Assembly: GCF_023091745.1 (NCBI RefSeq)
Contig: NC_068910.1
Coordinates: forward strand, 37,435,272-37,499,271
DNA length: 64,000 nucleotides
Direction of reading: 5' to 3'
Origin: Budorcas taxicolor
Lineage: Eukaryota > Chordata > Mammalia > Artiodactyla > Bovidae
The position numbers were made by a program, and so were the translations under genes. Below the pieces are notes generated by a model that saw nothing but the letters and a program-made list of their open reading frames with translations, did no database searches and was not told the origin of the DNA. Below, piece after piece: positions 1-12,800 of this stretch. Each line of letters starts with the position of its first letter. Within the stretch, counting starts at the first letter, position 1.

Positions 1-33
1 TATTCACTAACAAACATGTTAAGAAGAAAGACT

Positions 34-39
34 TTTATT
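34..39 (-). terminator. CRBN: Distal polyadenylation signal AATAAA of CRBN
   Basis: Minus-strand AATAAA about 605 bases after the stop codon. Cleavage would be expected about 15-25 bases further, close to positions 10-20. Transcript ends were not checked. Confidence 0.5.
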
Positions 40-67
40 TTGGGGCTCAAACTGCATATTATAACTC

Positions 68-73
68 TTTATT
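68..73 (-). terminator. CRBN: Proximal polyadenylation signal AATAAA of CRBN
   Basis: A second minus-strand AATAAA, 34 bases upstream of the distal one in the transcript. Either or both may be used; the two would give ends differing by roughly 34 bases. Confidence 0.5.
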
Positions 74-643
74 TTCAAAATTTACAAATCAGTATCTCAG
101 AAACTAAGGAAAAGGAACCAAAGCCCTTTTACCATGTACACATTTCCTTGCCTCTTTCAAAAAGGAACAGTACTAGAGCTTGGCACCCTACCTTCTGGAA
201 CGTCTGCCCTTTGGAGCACTGATGCAAACACGCCATTCTGTTCTGTGTATCAGGATCAAATAAATGATGGACTGCGTTAATTACAGCGACTGATTGATAG
301 GAATTTCAGATTTGTTTTGTGCAGAAAACATGCTCACCAGTTTCACAGATGTCTTCATGTCCCCTCAGTGATAACACTACCAGGCATAGCAAGAGTCCAC
401 AGGATAACAGCACCAAGCTCCTAAAGTAGGTATTCCTGCAAACCAAGTATTCTAGACTGCTTCTCATCCTCTTCAATAGAACATCTTAGTTTAAATCTTG
501 AAATCCTGTTGTTCGACTAAGAAACTGCAACCTTCCATATAATGTTGCTTTTACTTAGGTATGCATCAAAAGCAGTAATTTCCAAAGCAGGTCTTGTGTT
601 AGAATACCAATGTGTTAAGTAACCTTATCCCTACTGTATTTGT

Positions 644-824
644 TTATAAGCAGAGTATTACTTTGTCAGGGCTTATGTCATCTTCCATATCTGGGATGGT
701 GGGCAACAGAGCAGACCGAGTCAAACCCCAGAATTTTTGAGGTGACATGTCTTTTTTGGTGGCTGTGAATTTCCATCCAATATGGCTGGCACAGATCCTG
801 CACTGAGCAATAGTCCAGGCATAC
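644..824 (-). CDS. CRBN: CRBN coding exon 11 (C-terminus, stop codon)
   Basis: 181 bases including stop; acceptor TTAATCTCGTAG/GTATGC, stop TAA at 646-644. Encodes YAWTIAQCRICASHIGWKFT followed by ATKKDMSPQKFWGLTRSALL and the short acidic tail ending KVILCL. It contains Trp388 and Trp402 of the tri-Trp cage, and Cys393/Cys396 of the zinc site. Human Val388 is Ile here (codon ATT at 811-809), human Lys392 is Arg, and the tail has DMEDDIS where human has DTEDEIS. Confidence 0.97.
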
Positions 825-3800
825 CTACGAGATTAAGGAAAGGTAAATCAGCTCAGGAAATGCATCTCTGTATCCCACCCTATCAGAAACCTGTTAGAAC
901 TTGGCTACTAAAAGATCTTTCTAAGGATGGGGAAGAGAAAACTCAAAGCTTTGATTTATACAGTTCCCTGAAACAGACCTCACAAAAAAGATTTTCTAAT
1001 TTGTATCAAGTCATCATGGCAATGCATCAGTCTTTATAAAGCTACTTGACTGTGCTCTTAAGCCATGCTTAAATTTTTTCTCCAGTGCCAAGGAAGAAGG
1101 ACAAAGAATGTCTAATTAATACAGATTTCTTTATACAAATTGCTGGCTGCCAGGAACACACTGTAAGTTGTAGCAGCATTTTCTTAGTTGTTTTACATTG
1201 CAGTCAAGTTAGGAAATAGCAATAAGATTTAAGGACTCCTTTTCTAAAAGAATGGTTTTGTGACATAATTTAACCAAAAATATAAGCCCTGGCATTAAAG
1301 GAAAAAATCCCAAACAAATCAGAATTCACCCAAACCATGTAATGAAACTTTTTCTCCAGGGATCCATATTTAGTATTTTCAGTAACCAGTTAATTCTACT
1401 TTTAGTCCTTCAGAATGCTACCACATAAGATTGGCCAGTCCAAGTGGTATGGTTCTAGGTCCAGAATAACAAATCTAGTCACTAAGCTCTGCTCAGCTTG
1501 CCTCTTTCAAAAATAAAAGGCTGAGCCAGCATTATTGGCTGAAGGGATCCCACAAGTTCTCAGGTAGTGGCGTAGGTCCCACAGTCATACTTTGAAGGTC
1601 AGTAGGTTAAGCCAAAAAAAGCAAAGCCTGCAAACTAGAAGAAAAGCTGGATTCTGCATGTTTTATGTGTATCACTGCTTGGGTAACAGTCGCTAATTTT
1701 ACAAATTATAAAATACAGTGGACCCTTGAATCCACCTATGATTTATAGTTGGTCCTTGTATCTGCAATTCACTCTGCATCTAACAATTCAGCCAACAGAG
1801 AAGCACCAGTATTATAGTATTTTACTACTGAAGCACACCTGCATCTAAGTGGAAAGTGGAAGTCAGCAGTTCAACAGCATGCTGTTCAAGGGTCAACTCT
1901 AGTTTCACTGGATTATGAAACAGTTGATATTTCATTTTCCTGTCAGCTCATTCTGAAGGGGTGTGGATCAGCCATATAGCTGATTTAAGGACTGCAGCTC
2001 ACCTGACCGTACATTCAATGAGACTGTGTATGAGTACCTTTTTCTAGCCAGTCATGAAATGAACGTTTAAATAGCTATTTATTTCATTGCCTATTTCTGA
2101 TGATAAATTCTAGCAACTCTCCTTAATACTCTTTTGAGCTTTCCTGCTCAATTAACGCACGCACACAAACCCAAAAGGGGACGCCGCTACATTACCCAGG
2201 AAACCAGCTGTGGTCTGTAGAAGGCCGGCCAATCAGGTTCAAGTTGCAAGCCTTATACACGGTAAGCGTCTCATGCACGTACCCGTGAGGGTTCACATAA
2301 GCTGCCATTGGCCCACATAAAGATAAACTAGAACAGAATCAGAAGAGTCAATATGGGGGGAAAGATCCAACAAAGTTCACCAAGAAACGAGGTTAAAGAA
2401 CTATAGTGCAGTTAAAACTAACAAGAGGCTGGCAGTCAGCCCAGTTTTATTTGGTTTATGTTCTCCCTTGTGGCTTCCCCTGTGGCTCAGCTGGTAAAGA
2501 ACCCACCTGCAGTGCGGAAGACCTGGGTTCTATCCCTGGGTCGGGAAGATCCCCTGGAGAAGGGAAAGGCTACCCACTCCAGTATTCTGGCCCGGAGAAT
2601 CCCATGGACTGTATAGTCCATGGGGTCGCAAAGAGTCGGATATGTCTCAGTGACTTTCACTGGTTTTCATGATGACAAAAAGGAAAGTAGTACTAGTTTT
2701 TAGAATCTTCAAGATACACATTGTAATACACAGGGAGCTCAACTTGCCCAAAAAGGGCAAGTCCAATAAAAGGTTCCATGTGGTCATTCTTGGGCAGCTG
2801 AGTACTGTGCAAAAAGTAGTACTATGTGTCACACAGCATCAGTACATGTCCAGAAGCATGTCCTGCAAAACTCTGACCCTATGTGGCGAAACTGATATTT
2901 GAGTGAAGCAGTGCATAAAGCCGAGGCATTCCTGCTAGGTCCGTAAGTACTGAGAAAGATACAGTTGATAGGTTTTTAACAAGATTGGGGTGGTGGGGAG
3001 GTTTTCCTTCACCAGGCTCACTCATTGCTGTGAATAATCCCGTCCACACCCACTGCTGTTCTGGTACCCAGTCAGGAGGAGTGTCTTACCTACCACTGAG
3101 GTGACCTCCCGGATTTCATTTGCTGAGCATTTGTAATTTAATGGAGGGAAATACAGTCTTGCCTGTTGTTCTGTTAGGGCAGTTGGGAAAATGTACTCAG
3201 ACGTGTACTAAAAATGTAATAAAGAGCTCACCTGAATATTTCATTTTTGGTGGTTATTTCTGTTTCTTGACATTGTTTACAGCAAAGTGATGTACACTAA
3301 AATATTTAAGAGAAAATTAGTGGGGGAAATGCTCCAAAGTGTTGATTCCTCTAACTGTAGTTTTAAAGACGGAACAAGGAAGACACCAGCTGATATATTC
3401 ACTAAATTAATGACCCTCTAGGACACTCTGTCTTAGTCTCAAATGAAGTGTTTAAATAACCCTTTCAAATATTTTTAATGCAATTAAAATTAGTTCTCTT
3501 TCCATGACTACATGACTAGACACCCTACAGACAGCCTTGGTGGTCCCAACAGTGCAACACCCCCCACCCCAGACTGACTGAACGTGAGCCTCCAGACATT
3601 CGTTACTCACTTTATTCATAATGTCTAGTTCACAGCGAAGTCGCTGGATCGCACTACCGATTTTAAGGAGCTGAATTCGTAATACATCATCAATAGGAAG
3701 ACAAGCAGCTACTCTGTAAGAAAAATCTGAGAGACAGGATAGGTTTTTCAAACTTTTAAACTTATGAAGCAGATACATATGACTTATGAATGCAGTAACA

Positions 3801-6800
3801 TCCTTTTCGAATAAACCCGTCCCAGAGGCCACACTAAACAGTTATAGACAAGACTAAAATGCATCAGCTCTCAAGTGTATATATATGTATCTTAAGGACG
3901 TAACTTATTTTCCCATACTTGTTTTTGTAAATGTCTTGAACATGAAATCAAATCCATGTTATCAGAAGTCACTTATTTACTAAAAGACTAGAAAAATAGT
4001 TAAATTGTACCTAATTAAGTCTTGGAACTAAGGTGACCTTTAAAGGCACCCTGAAGACCAAGGAAGGGAGTCTTTATAACCCAGACAGTGTTTCTGGATG
4101 CCAGCCGTTTACTGCAACCCGAGCCTTTTATGTCTAAAATAGGAATGCTCAGAATTTAAGACCCTTGTTATAGTTAACTAAAAAAAAAATTTTTTTTCTG
4201 TAATTCATGAAAACAAATGCTTTTTCAGAATAATAATAAAAACATTTTGGTTTCATTAAACAGAAAACAAAACAATTTTAGTAAAACATCACAGGAAGAA
4301 AGCTGATTTTTCATACCTATTGGATTTGAAGGAAGAGAATCTTCTTTGAGATTTTCATCCCATTCGCGTAGCTGTTTCTTGATTCTATCCATTAAGGTTT
4401 CCTTGTTTGAAACGAGCCACAGTAAGGTTCACACACTTTACACTTCACTGTCAGCTTTTCAACTCAGTAAATCTAACATATTAGTAGCAATGTAAGTGGT
4501 TACTGCCTAGTAAAGTTCCAGTATATACGTGTCTGTTTTCTTACACAGAAATGCTTGCAGCCCCTGCTTAGCCCAGCATGAGGCTGGCTTTCTGGCCTCT
4601 CTCCGTCCCCTCTCTAGGAAAAAGCTGCACTAGCAGCTGCTACCTACACACCTTACCTGCTGCCTGTTTACCACATCAGAGTGCTCACTATCTTTTTGCA
4701 GTGGATATAAAAAATACTCTGGTCTATTACGTACTTGTAATGCCTCTTAAGCTGCTGAAGAGCAGAGTGAACCATCGTTTCCTTCGGTGCTGCCCATGTG
4801 CTAAGTGCCCACAACCTACCAGTTCAGTAAGCCCAGAGCTCCAGCTCTGCGGGCAGGCTGATTCCCAAGGGAAGCCTAAGACCCTTTGCTGCCTCCCAGG
4901 ACAGTAACAGCACCTCTACCCCCATGTTATACTCAGGTTCTGCCCCAAACCACAGGAAAGTTAACAGAAATCAGGCTTTGAACATAGCCTGTGTCTGTGA
5001 CCTACATTCTGTGAACTATCCCAACAGTCTCTTACTGAATTTTTCAAGCTGTCATGATGCCTAATATAAAAAATTTGAACTGGAAAAGCACTGTTGTATA
5101 CATCAATTAGTACACTAAAAGCAGGACACAGAAGTGGACATACTTGTTTACAAGAGAACTAAAACCCTGTTAAGGGTTCTGCATTTTTCTAAATGTAACT
5201 CTAACCTGACAACAGAAGTTTAAATGCTTAACACACCCAAAGATGCCACAGCATCTTGTCCTGAAGTTACAAGCCACTATCCACTGACAGAAAACTAAAG
5301 ATCTATACGGTCGAAGTCAGGTCTGTCTGGCAGTATGATTCCTGCCTTTTCCCCTTAAATGAATGGCACTAGTTCCAAAAATAACATGGCACTTGTTTCA
5401 TCTAATGACCCTTATGACATGGCTTCTTCTAGAAGCAAAACTTTCAATGTAAGTTACTTACAGCATCATATAAGGAATACAGCCAGCGAGGCCATGAAGT
5501 CAAATTTGCACAATGAAACTTTCTCTGAAAAGAAAACAAAAGTCACTTAAACACCATAGAATCAAGATCGTAGGGTAGAAGGAACCACATTTAAAAACTG
5601 ATCTTGGCCCACAAAGACCTTCTAATTTCAAAAAAGATGAAAAAGTCTGCAGAGAATCCCATAAGAGATGACTATACTTGACAAAGATGTTTTCACTTAA
5701 TTCCTATAAAATTTCAGTAACTGATGGGAAGACTCAATAAGTAAGATACTAGTCCTCAGAGTATATATTCAATGTGACACCAATGAATTGGAATTCAGAA
5801 GCAATTTAAAGTTCATCTGAACAGATGCGTAAAAGCAACCAAGAAAATCTGGAAAGAGAAGTGTTACACAGAACATGGACGCTGCCAGGACGCACTGCAG
5901 CGGTGCTATCAGAGCAACAGGTTGGAAACAGCCTAGCCAGCTATCCACAGCAGTTCAGTATGATACGCTTACACCAGAGAGGGTGCTACACCTGACCCAA
6001 AAAAGCACAATACAAAGAATGAGCACATCTTCTCTACATACAAAACAAAGCCTGCACATCTACGACCTGTTAATTTTGTACAGAAGCCGTTCACTGACAG
6101 GGTGACACGTGACACTGGGCGGGGAAGGGCACTGTGCCTGCAAGACCAGATGGCGGGTTAGAGTGACCGCAGGAGTCACTTGCTGTGTCAGGTCCTCGCG
6201 CAGTCAGCAACGTAAACTATGAAAATAACATCCAAGTGATCGAAACGCTACAGTTTTTGTTTCCTTCATTTATCAAATCCTACTTGCTTGTAAGAACTGG
6301 AATGGAATGGTGAGCTTTTTCTAGATCCCGAGGCTTGCAAGCTCATAATGCAAGACACACAACTACAAGCTTACAGTGTATGCTGGGAAACCGTTCCTCC
6401 ACTGGAGGAAGCCTCTGCCTACACTACACATGGCCTACCACTGCAAGACGTCTCTTTCATCCGTAAATACTACTGCTCTGACCGCTACTCTTACTACTAC
6501 TCTGGAACAAGACAAAAGCATTCCTGTGGATAAGGTAATAAGCAATAGTAACCACACAAATCTTGAAAAGAGGAAAGCACTGATGGGGTTAGTGGCCATT
6601 ACAAAATTACAAACTGTCAACAGTTACGTTATGTATCCTGATGGGGCATAAACAGACAGACTGATTACAGAACAGAAGAAAAATAAAAAACAGGAATCTG
6701 GTCTATAAGGCAGCACAGGTGTGCTGAGTGAACACAGCTACCCAGACAGGTGCTGGAGTCACACCAAGAGAACCACACACGGCTCAAAGCTCACATTCTG

Positions 6801-9800
6801 ATGTCATTAAGAAGTGAAGTCAAAAGGAAAAAATGGCACGTTTCTTTGATGAATGAAGATTCCTTCACACAGGGAGGTATTGCTAGCTATGATTCAGAAT
6901 ACAGAAGTATTTAAAAAAAAATTCAACTATATGACCACCAAAATACAGTTAAAAGACAAATATGACAAATGAAAGAAAATGTTTGAAACTAACTGCAGGT
7001 AAAGCGATAAGCTTCCTTTACACACAGATAAGTGTGTAAAGAACTAGCAATAAATAGTAGGGGGAAGACAATTCCAATTAAAGGAAATAAGACATGCTCT
7101 TACACACAAAATGTCACACATCATTCACATTCAGAGAAATTCAAGGTAAACCCTCAACAAGCTCCTGTATTTCACTTAACCAGATCAGCAAAAAGTAAGC
7201 TGGATACTGTGCAGCCTTACTGAAACACTGAGTACAGAGATGAACAATCTCAAGCAAGAAACTTTGAAAATACATGTCAACATTACAAATGCAGTTGCCC
7301 TGACATCCGGTAATCTCACTTCTCAAATACTGACCTATGTGAAAGGTCATCTGTGTACATAACTGAGTCTAGGTCCGTCATTAATACAGAGAATACTGTG
7401 CGGCTTTCAAAATAAGAACGCTTTGAAAACCAGAGAGCGAAGAATCTCCTGCACTCTTAAAACAAGGTGCAGGACAGCATGGATCCTCCTACGTAAGAAA
7501 AAGGAAAGAAGTGAGAATATCTATCTGTGTTTTCATAAAGAAACTCTGGAAGAAGACTGAGAAGCTAACCTGTGAGCTCCTGTTTGTGGGTCCTGCCCTT
7601 GAGTTACGCTCAGTTCTTCCCTGCTCCGTATGAGAAGCAGGAGCTTATAAATTTAGCAGAGACCAGAAAGATGAGCTTCAGGCACTTTCTTATCTCGTTT
7701 CCACATTACATTTTTGCACTTCATACTCTTCTCATTAACATGGAAGGGCTTTATAAATGAGCAAACAGTGTGGGCAAGAAGGGAGTATCCTTAGAAACAT
7801 ATACACTGTATTCTAAGTAGGTTTAAACAACATTTTCCTCATTTTGAGAGAGTTTCGCTATAGTAAACAGTGAAGAGAAAAAGACACCGTGAGAAGAGGG
7901 AATAAAGAACTAGTTTTAAAGATCGAATCACTGAATGAGAAAGGTTTCCAGATAGAAGTGGGTCTGGAAGAGCACTGCCTGCTTATACTGACCTAACTTC
8001 TCAATCCTCAGGGACAGTGTTCCCTTGTCAGAATGGAAGATAATCGAAGCGTAAATACTTTTGTCATTTCGATTGTTTTGTTTTCAATGGCAAATGTTGA
8101 GAGGTTATGTACAGTTTCAAGGTCAACTGAATATACTTCTGGAAGACTCCACTCCACTCCTAGATCCTTTAAGTATCATTTTCTGGTGGAAAAGTGGGTG
8201 GCAACCCGATTAGAGTGAGTTATTTAAGAATCAACTAAGCTTCTCCCAGTTCTGGCCTCGTGAGCCGCTTCTCAGACACAAAGACGCACGAGGCGCTGCT
8301 GGGGCCGTGGCAGGTACAGCAGTCAGACTGAGTAAACACCACAGAGGGCTGGCCCGAGCCCCAGGTCGGCCTGAAGACAAGCACTGTGACAAGTCAGCGT
8401 CCACTGCAGGTGCAGCAGGCCGGCCCCTGAGACGGGTCCAGGCCCCTGGAATCCCCCCCCAGCGCCTCCGCCAGCCCTTCCCTGCACTCCCCGCCCCATG
8501 CCAGCAGAACGGCTCCCAGTGGGCGCTCTAAAGTGAGGCAGAGTCTGCAGGACGCCTGGAGTCCAAAATAGAGCGGCTGGTGTTTTTTCTCGGCCTAGTG
8601 ATCTAGATCCAAATTTCAGAACCTAAGAAACTCTACCCGAAGCGTAAGCAACGGAATGATCAGAAAAAACACACAGAGGAAGGCATTCGTAGCTCTGAAC
8701 ACCTTTTATATCTCGCTCGTTCCTCAGCACCTTCTGTTTAATCCTCGGCAGTTCTGAACATGAAGAAAACCGACGGCCAATGTTTGAGAATCCAGAATTA
8801 CTGGAGAAATAAGACAACGGGCAGGTCAGAGGATCTGGCTCCTAACGCCTGACGGCCCGCCTGCAGAGGCCTACGCCTGAATTCAACACGAACAAGCTGA
8901 GGTGCTTTAGCCACAGAACAGGAAGGAGTTAATCAGTAATTCACACAAAAGATTTTTACAAGTTCTGTTTGTCTAATCCAAGTTCAGGTTTAAGATGTCA
9001 AGATCCTACAGAGAAAACACAGAACTAGCTGTCCAGAGCACTTAAGCCAGGAATTAACTCCACAGACTCTCACTCTCTCCTCAGAAATGTGCTAAGAGGT
9101 AGCTTAGAATTTTTAAATGCTTAAGAATTTTTAACAAAAAATCTTGGTGTGGAAGAACTATTATATAAATAAAGTACTTAATACCTCCTGGAAAAAATAT
9201 CCAATGAGTGAAACCCACAGCTATCTAAGTCCTGAGAGACTATGTATCCTGACACAGTGACCTCGCCACAGAGCATCTCAGCACCACCCAGGGCCGACAC
9301 ACTGCTGGGACTAAATGACTCCAGAGCAAAATCTCCCACTGTGCTACTGGTCAAATAAACAAGATTTACAGTATATGTAAAGCATCTGTATTGGGGACAT
9401 CCCTGGTGGTGCAGAGTACAACTGTACTCCCAATGCAGGGGGCCCGGGTTCGAGCCATTGTCGGGAAATTAGATCCCTCTCGCTGCAACTAAAGGTCCTG
9501 CACATGGCAATGAAAGATCCTGCATGCCACGATTAAGACCCAGTACAGCTAAAGAAATAAAAAATTAGACTAAAAAAAAAGTATCTGTATCAAGTCCGAA
9601 AACAAAAGTACCGCACAGCTATACCAAGTTACTGTGAACTTCAGCTCTTTGCTATTTAGTCGCTACGTCACGTCAGACTCTGTGACCCTCCCAGACCATA
9701 GCCCGCCAGGCTCCTCTGTCCATGGGATTCTCCAGGCAAGAACACTGGAGTGGGTTGCCATTTCCCCCCTCTAGGGGATCTCTCCAACCCAGGGTTGAAT

Positions 9801-12800
9801 CCTCATCCCCTGCATCTACTTCTGCTTTACTGACTACGCCAAAGTCTTTGACAGTGTGGATCACAACAAACTGTGGAAAATTCTTCAGGGATGGGATACC
9901 TTACTTGCCTCCTGAGAAATCTGTAGGCAGGTCAAGAAGCAACAGTTAAAACTGGACATGGAACAACAGACTGGTTCCACATTGGGAAAGGAGTACGTCA
10001 AGGCTGTGTATTGGCACTCTGCTTATTTAACTTACATGCAGAGTACATCATGAGAAATGCTGGGCTGGATGAAGCACAAGCTGGAATCAAGATTGCCAGA
10101 AGTATCAATAACCTCAGATATGCAGATGACACCACCCTTACAGCAGAAAGCAAAGAGGAACTGAAGATCTTCTCGATGAAAGTCAAAGAGGAGAGTAAAA
10201 AAGCTGGCTTGAAACTCAACATTTAAAAAACAAAGATCTTGGCATCCAGTCCCATCACTTCATGGCAAATAGATCGGGAAACAATGGAAACAGTGACAGA
10301 CTTTATTTCATTGGACTCCAGAATCACTGCAGATGGTGACTGCAGTCATGAAATTAAAAGACACTTACTCCATGGAAGAAAAGCCATGACCAACCTAGAC
10401 AGCATATTCAAAAGCAGAGACATTACTTTGCCAACAAAGGTCCGTCTAGTCAAGGCTATGGTTTTTCCAATAGTCATGAATGGATGTGAGAGTTGGACTA
10501 TAAAGAAAGCTGAGCACCGGAGAATTGATGCTTTTGAGCTGTGGTGTTGGAGAAGACTCTTGAGAGTCCCTTGGACTCCAAGGAGATCCAACCAGTCAGT
10601 CCTAAAAGAAATCAGTCCTGAATATTCACTGGAAGGACTGATGCTGAAGCTGAAACTCCAATACTTTGGCCATCTGACGCGAAAAACTGACTCATCTGAA
10701 AAGACCCTGATGCTGGAAAAGATTGAAGGCAGGAGGGGAAGGAGACGACAGAGGATGAGATGGTTGGATGGCATCACCGATTCAATGGACACGAGTTTGA
10801 GCAAGCGCCTCAGACTGGTGATGGACAGGGAAGCCTGATGTGCTGCAGTCCATGTGGCGGCAAAGAGTCAGACACGACTGAGCGATTAACTGAACTCCTG
10901 CACTGGCAGGCAGATTCTTTACCGCTGAGCTATTCCCTCAGATTAGGGCCCTAGGATAATCTACATCAAAATTAAAACCTTCGATGATTAGTACAGGATT
11001 CTTCAGGTTACTACAGAAATTGTCTTTCCGTATTTTTAAAAGACATATCTCAAAAAGTAATTTTAAATTTAGACACTAGAAATTTTTTTCCTTTAGGGAG
11101 AAATCATAAATATTACGTATTTTATACTCAAAACTGATACATCTCACAGATAAGTACAAACAAGTTTCACTGGTATTTGTCCTACAAGAATGATCTAGTC
11201 AAAAGGATATACATAGGAATTAATGCCCTACAGGCAATACTTTTAAAGAGCGCCTATTCTCAAGCCAGCTTTGGTGATGTCCTTACTGTTGCACAAAAAC
11301 AGCTTCCTTTCAGAAGCCCACAAGGAGGAAGCAACTGCCACTGCACCCTCTCCCACACTCTCCCCTGAGTCTAGGTGTTTATGACTCAAGAGCCAAGTGC
11401 CTCCTGTGACCAGTCTAATAAGCGTTTCCTGCAGCATTTAGAACCACAGCAAAGTAATTCATAACTTAAAGGCATAGTAGCTGGAATACCTCACAGTATT
11501 GTAACATTTTACTTGATTTTGCAAACTGCTCTTACATCAACAGCTGCCTATGAAATTTTAGAAACTCCAGCTATGAACAAATGCAACTATAGTATTGCTC
11601 AGAAGATGTCTGGGGAAGGAATCATGAGAGTTGTTGGTGTTTCTTTCTTTAAACAGGAAAAAAGCAACCTGTCTTTGCTTTCTGAACATGCATAAAAAAA
11701 TCAGTTTCTCACCTTCTGGTATTTCTGCCACCATTTATATGAACACTGGTCTTCCCATGAGACAGGTTTTGAAGGAAATATCTGGCACTTATTGAGGGAC
11801 TCTAGTTGAACTGCAGACATGGTCGAAGGCAACACACACTCAGGAAGAATCTGCACTTTAGCCTGCTGGATTCTAGAAGAGAGCCAGGCACGGTGTTCAT
11901 TTTTAGGATAAACTAATTCTAATCACTAAGTTTCTAACCATTATGGATAGCTTCAAGTACTAAGACTTGCAAGGTTTTCTTTTTTAAACATATTAATCAA
12001 ATCCTGATATTAAGATACAAGAAATTTTCAAAAAATACTGCATTTCATAAATCATACCAAAGTTAAAATCAAAGGTAACCAAAGGTTTTTCTATCTCACT
12101 ATGGAATGGAAAATGCTATTTTTACATTTCAGACAAAGCCTGTAAATGAAATAAAAGTTAAAAAATTAATATACCACCAACCCCTGATGTGTTGAAACTT
12201 CTATAAAAATTTCTCATTCTTGGACACCCCACCCCACCCCTTATCCCACTTCTTTATGTTGCCTGACTCTTAAATCTATCTCTTCTCACGAATCACCTAT
12301 ACTAAGTAAGTAGGTAAAGGAAGAGAAACTCAAGAACCCTTTTACATGGATAAGACTAGAGAATTATACGTAGCCTTATTTCTATGTGTGTTCCTTTTCT
12401 CATTCTTAAACATTTACCCTGAATATGCAAAGAATCAAAATCCATATTATCTTTAAAAATTATTTCTACTCATATAGTAAGGTCATCCTTCAACAATGCT
12501 ACTTGAGAATATCATAATTTTAAGTATCTTCTCATGAATTAATGCCAAAAGGCTGTACCTCCAAGCCATTGTCTTAGGAGGCACTGAAAGAATTATCTCC
12601 TATTATAACTTTTCAAATGCAGAAAGTATCAACACATCCAAATGCTGGAACGAAAAACACTGTTAGTCGGAAGAAGTCAAATATGTTACAAGTCTCTGCT
12701 TCACTATTATTCATGCTCAGGAAGTCTAAAGTGGCCTTTCATTGTGACCACTGTCTCAATCCACAAAAACTTATGACACTTTAATACTTCTGATTTATTA

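Larger units (their letters stand above)
1..643 (-). other. CRBN: CRBN 3' untranslated region
   Basis: AT-rich sequence between the CRBN stop codon and the left window edge. It has no other open frame of note and no recognisable repeat. Two AATAAA hexamers near the far end suggest that the main 3' end falls at about positions 10-50, so the UTR is probably almost complete here. Confidence 0.75.
5525..11712 (-). other. CRBN: CRBN intron 5 (6.2 kb)
   Basis: Largest intron of the gene. From 5525 to about 9390 it is mostly unique AT-rich DNA, with a GC-rich patch at about 8250-8540 and possible very old L1-like sequence near 7030-7370. It then holds a CHR SINE and a Bov-tA split by a BovB. Sequence from 10942 to 11712 shows nothing recognisable. 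Confidence 0.85.

Noticed and set aside
2471..2545. tRNA genes at the many TGGCTCAG...GGTTCGA motifs
   Set aside because: These are tRNA-Glu-derived heads of Bov-tA and CHR SINEs. They lack a proper cloverleaf and are followed by SINE bodies.
10239..10838. A 199-codon protein gene
   Set aside because: It is the C-terminal part of a BovB LINE polymerase with truncation and a broken frame upstream. The same applies to the open frames at 36943-37434, 40342-40959, 43719-44117 and 53229-53525 and to their antisense shadows.
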